Part shown: positions 42,925-48,386 of the stretch, in pieces
How positions within the stretch are numbered: position 1 is the stretch's first letter
Layout of the letters: every line of letters begins with the position of its first letter
NCBI GenBank assembly: GCA_016779385.1
Contig: JADHNT010000006.1
Span: 1-48,386, forward strand
Length of the DNA stretch: 48,386 bases
Reading direction: 5' to 3'
From: Pseudomonadales bacterium
Lineage (GTDB): Bacteria; Pseudomonadota; Gammaproteobacteria; Pseudomonadales; Azotimanducaceae
Made by a program: the position numbers and the translations under genes
The notes under the pieces: model-generated
What the model was told of the DNA's origin: nothing
Database searches by the model: none
Seen by the model: only the letters and a program-made list of their open reading frames with translations

Positions 42925-43527
42925 ATGATTCAACGCTATGTGTTAGGCGTTGTCCTTGGCGCCGTTGTCACCTTTGGCCTCTTCTACCTCATGCAGTGGC
43001 TGATCCATACTGATGGATCTGCCCTCACCGATGGACCGGATGGTCGGGTGCTAGATTTTGTTCGCGTGGAGCAGGAAGAAGATCTTCAGGTGAAGAATCG
43101 TAAGCCCAAGCCGCCGCCCCCGCCGGATGAGCCGCCGCCGGATGCCCCCGATCCCACCTTCGATTCCAATGTGGAAGCCATTGGGGTGGACATGGGCAGC
43201 ATTGGCATGGATGCAAACCTCGACATTAGTGGCAATGGCGGTTTCACCGCCGATGGGGAATACCTGCCCATCGTGAAGGTGGCGCCGGTGTACCCCCGCC
43301 GCGCATTAACCCGAGGCATCGAAGGTTACGTATTGCTCGAATTCACGGTGACCAAGCTGGGTACGGTAGAGAATCCTGTGGTGGTCGAGGCCGACCCCCC
43401 GGGCATCTTTGACCGCGCTGCTCAGCAGGCGGCCCTGAAGTTCAAGTACAAGCCGAAGGTCGTGAACGGTGAGCCCATCGATGTGGCGGGCGTTCGCAAC
43501 CTCATCACCTTTGAATTGACGGAGTAA
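42925..43527 (+). CDS. tonB2: TonB energy transducer (TonB2 type)
   Basis: A 200-residue TonB. The membrane anchor covers about residues 6-26. A short proline-rich linker follows (KPKPPPPPDEPPPDAPDP), much shorter than in E. coli TonB, typical of TonB2. The C-terminal domain (about 115-200) has YPRRALTRGIEGYVLLEF and KYKPKVVNGEPIDVAG. It contacts TonB boxes of outer-membrane receptors; the receptor at 13846-15942 is the only one in this window, but it is about 27 kb away and no specific link can be drawn. Confidence 0.94.
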   Translation: MIQRYVLGVVLGAVVTFGLFYLMQWLIHTDGSALTDGPDGRVLDFVRVEQEEDLQVKNRKPKPPPPPDEPPPDAPDPTFDSNVEAIGVDMGSIGMDANLDISGNGGFTADGEYLPIVKVAPVYPRRALTRGIEGYVLLEFTVTKLGTVENPVVVEADPPGIFDRAAQQAALKFKYKPKVVNGEPIDVAGVRNLITFELTE

Positions 43528-43532
43528 GGTGC

Positions 43533-44888
43533 ATGGCTAAGGGTTTGAACCGAGTGATGCGTCCCCTTGCAAAAGGGGTTGCGCTGGTGGTGCTGGGCAC
43601 CACCCTTCAGGGCGTGCTTCCCCAAGCCGTCTCCTCTTCCTTCAGCCTGATCCCAAAGGCGCATGCAGAAGAAGAGAAGAAGCGGGAAACGAGACGCACG
43701 CCTGCGCTGCGCGAAGCGACCTATAAGCGCCTCGCGGAAGCGCAGGAACTGGTGGACTTGAAGGACTATGCAGGCGCCGATCAGGTGCTGGTGGATCTCC
43801 TCGAGCGTCGCGGCTTGAACGCCTATGAGATCGCCTCTGCATACAACATGCGAGCGTTCGTGTCCTTTTCCAACGAAGACTACCCTGGGGCCATTGCGGC
43901 CTACGAAGGTGTGCTAAGCCAGAGCCCGGAGATTCCCGAGGCCCTGGAGCAATCGGCGCTCTATTCCCTGGGGCAGCTCTACTTCGTGCAGGAGGACTAC
44001 CAAAAGGCCATTAGCTATCTCGATCGCTGGTTCCAAGTGACCGAGAATCCGGGGCCCCAGCCCTACATGTTCCTGGCTCAGGCGTACTATCAGCTGGAGC
44101 AGTACACGAAGGTGCCGGAAATCGTGCAGCAGGCTATGGACGTGGCCGTGGCACGGAATCAGGAAATCAAGGAAAACTGGTGGCTCCTATCTCGGGCGGC
44201 TTACTACGAGGTTGAGGATTGGGACAACGTCGTCCGTATCCTCGAGGTGCTCGTTCGAGACTTTTCGAAGAAGGAATACTGGATCCAGCTGTCCGGCCTC
44301 TATGGCCAGCAGGAGCGCGGTAAGGACCAGATTGCTGCCATTTGGACGGCTTACGTGCAGGGGATGCTTGATCAAGAGCGGGAAATCCTGAACGTGTCCG
44401 GCCTTCTGCTCCAGGAAGACGTGCCTTACTTCGCAGCGCTTATCCTCTCCGAGTCGATGGAAGCGGAGATTGTTGAGCGCTCCTCGAAGAACTTACAAAT
44501 GCTGGGGCAGGCCTACCAGCTGGCGCAGGAGAGCGACAAAGCCATTCCGGTGTACAAGGAGGCTGCCCAGAAGTCCGATGAAGGGGAGCTTTTCTACCGG
44601 CTTGCGCAGCTGTATCTCGATAAGGACCAGTGTGAGAATGCGGTGGATGCGTCCGATGAAGCCATCAAGAAGGGCGGTATCGACGATAAGCTTGCCGATC
44701 TTCAGCTGGTGAAGGGCATGTGTCAGTTCGAGCTCAAGAGGTACGCCGCGGCTATCGAATCCTTTAACAAGGGCATTCGGGTCACGGAAGACGAGTCCGA
44801 TCTGCGCAGCTTGCGGCAGTGGAAGCGTTACGTTGAGGGTGAAAAAGCCCGAGACGAAGAGCTGAAGCGCGCCGCCGCTCGCGGCTAG
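43533..44888 (+). CDS. TPR-repeat periplasmic protein of the TonB2-type operon
   Basis: A 451-residue exported protein. Residues 1-46 form a long signal peptide ending in AHA before EEEKK. The mature protein is built of TPR-like helical pairs: YAGADQVLVDLLERRGLNAYEIASAYN, GAIAAYEGVLSQSPEIPEALE, KAISYLDRWFQV, KAIPVYKEAAQKSDEGELF and YAAAIESFNKGIRVTEDESDL among them. Such a protein closes many TonB2 operons (TtpB-like position), probably scaffolding the complex in the periplasm. Direct function is inferred. It starts 5 bp after tonB2 and is followed by an intrinsic terminator. Confidence 0.88.
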   Translation: MAKGLNRVMRPLAKGVALVVLGTTLQGVLPQAVSSSFSLIPKAHAEEEKKRETRRTPALREATYKRLAEAQELVDLKDYAGADQVLVDLLERRGLNAYEIASAYNMRAFVSFSNEDYPGAIAAYEGVLSQSPEIPEALEQSALYSLGQLYFVQEDYQKAISYLDRWFQVTENPGPQPYMFLAQAYYQLEQYTKVPEIVQQAMDVAVARNQEIKENWWLLSRAAYYEVEDWDNVVRILEVLVRDFSKKEYWIQLSGLYGQQERGKDQIAAIWTAYVQGMLDQEREILNVSGLLLQEDVPYFAALILSESMEAEIVERSSKNLQMLGQAYQLAQESDKAIPVYKEAAQKSDEGELFYRLAQLYLDKDQCENAVDASDEAIKKGGIDDKLADLQLVKGMCQFELKRYAAAIESFNKGIRVTEDESDLRSLRQWKRYVEGEKARDEELKRAAARG

Positions 44889-44908
44889 GGACCTTACGGT
44901 CCGATTTC

Positions 44909-44940
44909 ACGGGGGCGCTTCGGCGCCCCCGTTTTCGTTT
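44909..44940 (+). terminator. Intrinsic terminator of the TonB2-type operon
   Basis: ACGGGGGCGC (44909-44918), loop TTCG, and GCGCCCCCGT (44923-44932) form a perfect 10-bp stem, followed by TTTCGTTT. A smaller hairpin (GGACC and GGTCC, 44889-44902) directly after the stop codon precedes it. This is a classical Rho-independent terminator. Confidence 0.92.
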
Positions 44941-44951
44941 GGGGGAAAGCT

Positions 44952-45635
44952 ATGAACATCACCTTGCCGGAGACGCCGAGCCTTCCCGTGGTGGATGAGC
45001 AGGGGGCGGCCGCCGGGATCTTTCCCGTGGGGCGGATTTTCTGCGTGGGCCGAAACTATGGGGACCACGCCCGGGAGATGGGCCACGACCCGGATCTCGA
45101 ACCGCCTTTTTTTTTCTCGAAGTTTGCCTCGTCGCTGAGCCTGGGGCCTGATCACGCCCTGCCGGCGTTCTCTGAGGATGTGCACCACGAGGTGGAGCTT
45201 GTCCTGGCCCTGGGCTCCCGGCTGGAGAACGCCACGGAGGCCGACGCCCTAGGCGCCGTGGTGGCCGCTGGGGTGGCCCTGGACTTGACGGCCCGGGACC
45301 GGCAGGCCGAAGCAAAGGCTGCGGGCCGGCCCTGGCTCATGGCTAAGGGCTTTGACGGCGCAGCGCCCTGCGGCGCCTTGAAGGCCGGCGGCGTACCGCC
45401 GTTGTCGGCGCGCATTTCCCTTATGGTGAACGGCAACCTCCGCCAGGAAGGGGCGCTTGATCAAATGCTCTGGGCGCCAGGGCCGCTCCTCGCGAAGCTC
45501 TCGGCGCTGTTTGTGCTCCAGCCAGGGGATCTGATCTTTACGGGCACCCCCGCAGGGGTTGGTCCGCTCCGCGCTGGGGATCGATTTGAGGGTAGAATCG
45601 ACGGCCTTCCCCCGCTCTTGGGGGTAATCGTTTAG
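44952..45635 (+). CDS. Fumarylacetoacetate hydrolase family protein
   Basis: A 227-residue FAH-fold hydrolase or decarboxylase, close to the YcgM/fumarylpyruvate hydrolase size class. It shows IFCVGRNYGDHAREMG, the metal ligands in HHEVELVLALG (Glu-x-Glu) and ALDLTARDRQ (Asp), and LFTGTPAGVGPL-like sequence near the end (DLIFTGTPAGVGPL). The substrate cannot be fixed; acylpyruvates or oxaloacetate are typical. A T9 run at 45107-45115 encodes Phe-Phe-Phe in its middle. It starts just after the operon terminator and is followed by ribE. Confidence 0.9.
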   Translation: MNITLPETPSLPVVDEQGAAAGIFPVGRIFCVGRNYGDHAREMGHDPDLEPPFFFSKFASSLSLGPDHALPAFSEDVHHEVELVLALGSRLENATEADALGAVVAAGVALDLTARDRQAEAKAAGRPWLMAKGFDGAAPCGALKAGGVPPLSARISLMVNGNLRQEGALDQMLWAPGPLLAKLSALFVLQPGDLIFTGTPAGVGPLRAGDRFEGRIDGLPPLLGVIV

Positions 45636-45643
45636 GAGTCCCC

Positions 45644-46291
45644 ATGTTTACGGGAATTGTGCAGGAGCGGGCGCCGGTGGTGTCCTTAGCGCCCTTCGAC
45701 GGCGGCCTGCAGTTGGTGCTCGGCCTTTCCGCGCCGCGGCGCGCGGGCTTGGCCCTAGGCGCGAGCGTCGCGGTGAACGGCACCTGCCTGACGGTGACGG
45801 CCGTGAGCGAAGCGGGGGTGGCCTTCGACATCATCCACGAGACCTTGCGGCTGACGAATCTCGGGGCTCTTCACGAGGGGGCCGAGGTCAACATCGAGCG
45901 CTCGGCGTCCTTTCAAGATGAAATCGGAGGCCATCGCGTTTCGGGCCACGTTACGGGTACCACGGTGCTGAAGACCATTTCCCGGGCCGGCGGTGAGTGG
46001 CGAGGCACGATGGCGCTCGATTCCGCCTGGTCGGCCTACGTCTTCCATAAGGGCTTTATTGCACTGGATGGGTGCAGCCTGACGGTGGCGCGGCTTGATC
46101 GAGAAGCTTGCACCTTTGAGGTGGCCCTCATTCCCGAAACCTTGGAGCGCACCCTTTGGGGCCAGCGCGAAGAGGGGTCCATCATCAACGTGGAGGTGGA
46201 TGTGGATACGCAGGCCATCGTCACTACCCTCGGTCGGATTCTCAAGGATCCCGCGCTCCGGGCGCAGCTGCTGGAGGGGGAGGGGGTATGA
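45644..46291 (+). CDS. ribE: Riboflavin synthase, alpha chain
   Basis: A 215-residue trimeric riboflavin synthase, which dismutates two molecules of 6,7-dimethyl-8-ribityllumazine. It begins with the essential MFTGIV. Two lumazine-binding repeats are seen: SVAVNGTCLTV and FDIIHETLRLTNLG in the first, and GHRVSGHV and ALDGCSLTV in the second. It overlaps pyrF by ATGA and follows the FAH gene by 8 bp. The rest of the riboflavin pathway is not here. No FMN riboswitch is seen. Confidence 0.96.
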   Translation: MFTGIVQERAPVVSLAPFDGGLQLVLGLSAPRRAGLALGASVAVNGTCLTVTAVSEAGVAFDIIHETLRLTNLGALHEGAEVNIERSASFQDEIGGHRVSGHVTGTTVLKTISRAGGEWRGTMALDSAWSAYVFHKGFIALDGCSLTVARLDREACTFEVALIPETLERTLWGQREEGSIINVEVDVDTQAIVTTLGRILKDPALRAQLLEGEGV

Positions 46292-47118
46292 CACCGGCCT
46301 TTGCCGCGCGCCTTGCTGCGGCTCACGATCGCTTCGATTCCCTGCTCTGCGTGGGTCTGGATCCGGACCCCAAGCGCTTTCCCCGAGGTTTTTCACCGGA
46401 TTTGGACGGAATCAAGGCCTTCAACCGGGCCATCATTGACGCCACGGCCGAGCACGTATGTGCCTTCAAGCCGCAGATTGCCTACTTTGCGGCCCTCGGG
46501 GCGGAGGCCGCGCTTGAAGATTGCATTGCCGCCATTCGCGATCGCGCGCCCCATGCGCTGGTGATCCTAGACGCAAAACGCGGGGATATCGGCGACACGG
46601 CAGCGCTCTACGCCCAGGAAGCCTTCGAGCGCTACGACGCCGATGCGGTCACCGTGAATCCCTATCTGGGGACGGATAGCCTCGAGCCTTTTTTAGCCTA
46701 CGATGATCGGGCCACTATCGTGCTCTGCCGCACCTCCAACGCCGGGGGCGGGGAGTTTCAGGCTCATCCCCCGGATGATCCGCTCTACCTTCGGGTTGCG
46801 CGCCGTGCCGCTCAGGACTGGTCGCAGCGGGGGAATGTGATGCTGGTAGCCGGGGCGACCCATCCGGCCGAGCTTGCGGAAATTCGTCGCGCTGCGCCGA
46901 CCCTTTCCTTGCTGGTCCCCGGCGTCGGTGCTCAGGGCGGCGATCCTCAGGCGGTGCTTGCGGCGGGGCTTGATGCTTCGGGCCGAGGGGTGCTGGTGAA
47001 CAGCTCCCGGGCCATTCTTTATGCCAGCGCCGGGGACGATTTCGTTGAGGCGGCTCGCGCCGCAGCAGCAGAACTGGCGACAACGCTTCGGGCCGGGGCC
47101 TTGGCCCTTCATTCGTAG
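46288..47118 (+). CDS. pyrF: Orotidine-5'-phosphate decarboxylase, subfamily 2
   Basis: A 276-residue UMP-forming decarboxylase. It belongs to subfamily 2 (as in mycobacteria and myxobacteria): FDSLLCVGLDPDPKRFP at the start, ILDAKRGDIGDTA with the catalytic Lys-Asp array, and NSSRAILYAS near the end. E. coli PyrF is the shorter subfamily 1. The ATG at 46288 overlaps the ribE stop; the longer frame to 46156 is antisense-like noise over ribE. It links pyrimidine and flavin genes in one transcript. Confidence 0.94.
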   Translation: MTPAFAARLAAAHDRFDSLLCVGLDPDPKRFPRGFSPDLDGIKAFNRAIIDATAEHVCAFKPQIAYFAALGAEAALEDCIAAIRDRAPHALVILDAKRGDIGDTAALYAQEAFERYDADAVTVNPYLGTDSLEPFLAYDDRATIVLCRTSNAGGGEFQAHPPDDPLYLRVARRAAQDWSQRGNVMLVAGATHPAELAEIRRAAPTLSLLVPGVGAQGGDPQAVLAAGLDASGRGVLVNSSRAILYASAGDDFVEAARAAAAELATTLRAGALALHS

Positions 47119-47136
47119 TCCTTTCAGGAGGAAAGC

Positions 47137-47721
47137 ATGATCAGGCTAGGGAAATGGGTGGCCGTGGGGTCGATGGCGCTTGCCAGCTTCAGCGCGCAGG
47201 CGGCGTCCTGGGCCCTCGATGAGGGTGCCTCGAGCGTTCACTTCGTGACCGTAAAAAATGCGGTGATTGCGGAAACCCACGAGTTCCTCGAGTTCTCGGG
47301 CGCCGTCGCAGCGGATGAGGCCGCGGTGGCCATCGCCCTGGGTTCGGTGGAGACGCTCATTCCGATCCGTAACGAGCGCATGCGGGAGATGCTCTTTGAG
47401 GTAGCACGCTTCCCGGAGGCTATCCTCACGGCCCCGGTTGCTCGGGAGACCCTAGAAGCCCTTGCGCCCGGGGAGAGCGTCGAGCAGCGCCTACGCGGAA
47501 CCTTGTCCCTCAAGAACAGCACCATTCCCCTGGAGATCGCCGTACGGGTCTCTCGCCAGGGACCGGAGGCCGTGCGCGTGGAATCCCTCGGGCCGGTGAT
47601 GGTGAGCGCGGAGCAGCTCGGGCTCGCAACCGGGGTGGAGGCCCTCCGGGCCATTGCTGGGCTTAACAGCATTACCCCCATGGTGCCCGTGAGCTTCAGC
47701 CTGCTCTTTAGGGCGCCCTAA
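47137..47721 (+). CDS. YceI family periplasmic protein
   Basis: A 194-residue YceI-domain protein. The signal peptide covers about residues 1-22. The lipocalin-like domain opens with WALDEGASSVHFVTVKN and contains LGSVETLIPIRNERMREMLFE and GTLSLKNSTIPLEI. YceI proteins bind isoprenoid-type lipids; this one's ligand is unknown. AGGAGG precedes the ATG by seven bases. Its last 14 bases overlap the end of the convergent xthA. Confidence 0.9.
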   Translation: MIRLGKWVAVGSMALASFSAQAASWALDEGASSVHFVTVKNAVIAETHEFLEFSGAVAADEAAVAIALGSVETLIPIRNERMREMLFEVARFPEAILTAPVARETLEALAPGESVEQRLRGTLSLKNSTIPLEIAVRVSRQGPEAVRVESLGPVMVSAEQLGLATGVEALRAIAGLNSITPMVPVSFSLLFRAP

Positions 47722-48386
47722 GCCTCACCCAGATGGGGCAATGGTCCGAGGGGCGGTCCATGGCGCGCAGCGCGTGGTCCACCCCGGCGTCCTCAAGCCG
47801 TTCGGTAAGAGGCGCGGATAGGAGGATCTGATCGATGCGCAGGCCACGCTTCGGCTCCGCCTCAAAGCCTCGGGAGCGGTAGTCAAACCAGCTGATGGCG
47901 GCTTCCTGGGTGTCGGGGTAGCGGGCCCGGTAGCTGTCCGTCAAGCCCCAGCCCAGCAGCCGTTCGAACCAGGCGCGTTCCTCGGGTAGGAAGCTGGTCT
48001 TCCCCGTGCGAAGCCAGCGCTTAGCGTTTTCCGGACCGATGCCTACATCCTCATCTCTGGGGGCGATGTTCATATCCCCCATAACCATCACCGCATCGTT
48101 TGGAGTGAGGTTGTTCTCGAGATAGGTCTGGAGATCGGCGTAGAAGGCCAATTTCGCAGGAAACTTGCTGGGGTGGTCTCGGCTTTCCCCCTGGGGGAAA
48201 TAGCCATTCAGCACCCACAGGCGCCCGGCACCGAAGGGGATGCTCAGGGCAATAAAGCGCCGCTGTGCGTCCTCCCCATCGCTGGGAAAGCCGTACTGCA
48301 CCGCCGTGGGCGCGGCCTTGCTGAGGGTAGCTACGCCATAGTGCCCCTTCTGCCCGAAGAAGGTGACGTGATAGCCCAGGGCCTCC
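47708..48386 (-). CDS. xthA: Exodeoxyribonuclease III, 5'-truncated by the window
   Basis: The gene runs off the right edge, so only the C-terminal part is visible, about 225 residues. It is an AP endonuclease/exonuclease of the EEP fold. Visible blocks are QKGHYGVATLSK, the DMNIAP motif with Asp and Asn, SWFDYRSRGFEAEPKRGLRIDQILLS, and the catalytic SDHCPI with Asp-His. In-frame sequence continues upstream of the GTG at 48301 to the window edge, so that GTG is not the start. Confidence 0.93.
   Translation of the reverse strand, partial: EALGYHVTFFGQKGHYGVATLSKAAPTAVQYGFPSDGEDAQRRFIALSIPFGAGRLWVLNGYFPQGESRDHPSKFPAKLAFYADLQTYLENNLTPNDAVMVMGDMNIAPRDEDVGIGPENAKRWLRTGKTSFLPEERAWFERLLGWGLTDSYRARYPDTQEAAISWFDYRSRGFEAEPKRGLRIDQILLSAPLTERLEDAGVDHALRAMDRPSDHCPIWVRLRAP

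Noticed and set aside
1..48386. tRNA, rRNA, CRISPR, insertion sequence, prophage or attachment sites
   Set aside because: I looked for cloverleaf-like elements, spaced direct repeats, transposases and integrases and found none I can support.

Overview
The window is a gene-dense, high-GC (about 64% by eye, not computed) chromosomal segment from a gammaproteobacterium, probably a free-living aquatic one. Several gene sets point to this group: the tesA|ybbA-ybbP divergent block, TtcA, YheU, RlmM, BolA, a Bax-like glucosaminidase, YdjA-type nitroreductase, PilZ, and above all a DUF3450/TtpC/ExbB2/ExbD2/TonB2/TPR energy-transduction operon of the kind known from Vibrio, Shewanella and relatives. 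I see no rRNA, tRNA, CRISPR array, insertion sequence or prophage. The genome is very compact: many neighbours overlap by ATGA or GTGA, two divergent pairs share a single CATG for both start codons, and two convergent pairs have overlapping stop codons.

Layout. 1-4203: a 5'-truncated CHAT-domain (caspase-like) protein, a FecR-domain periplasmic protein and a CHASE2-transmembrane-adenylyl cyclase, together a putative signalling module. 4231-6258: bolA, trhO (tRNA hydroxylation) and an SDR. 6281-7636 (minus): a TetR regulator and tesA. 7635-11637: ybbA-ybbP and a Bax-like glucosaminidase. 11634-12710 (minus): a polysaccharide deacetylase. 12709-17020: ttcA, yheU, a TonB-dependent receptor and rlmM. 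17032-18187: pilZ-tatD. 18198-22137 (minus): pepQ, a DPP IV-like peptidase and a GNAT acetyltransferase, a likely proline-peptide degradation operon.

22273-28947 is a long same-strand run: three subunits of a molybdenum hydroxylase, a MoaD/ThiS-like protein ending in GGG, galactokinase, galactose-1-phosphate uridylyltransferase and a nitroreductase. 28944-31297 holds a HAD phosphatase and two divergent SDRs. 31308-39411 (minus) is the phosphate regulon in one transcription unit, phoB-phoR-pstS-pstC-pstA-pstB-phoU, with unusually large PstC and PstA. A 380-bp divergent region (39412-39791), with a candidate Pho box and tandem Shine-Dalgarno-like repeats, separates it from the TonB2-type operon (39792-44888), which ends in a strong intrinsic terminator. 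44952-47721 holds a fumarylacetoacetase-family hydrolase, riboflavin synthase, a subfamily-2 orotidine-phosphate decarboxylase and a YceI protein. The window ends inside xthA (minus).

The most interesting candidates for new biology are the CHAT/FecR/CHASE2-cyclase module, the molybdenum hydroxylase run joined to the Leloir pathway through a MoaD-like protein, and the phosphate regulon facing the TonB2 operon across one regulatory region.
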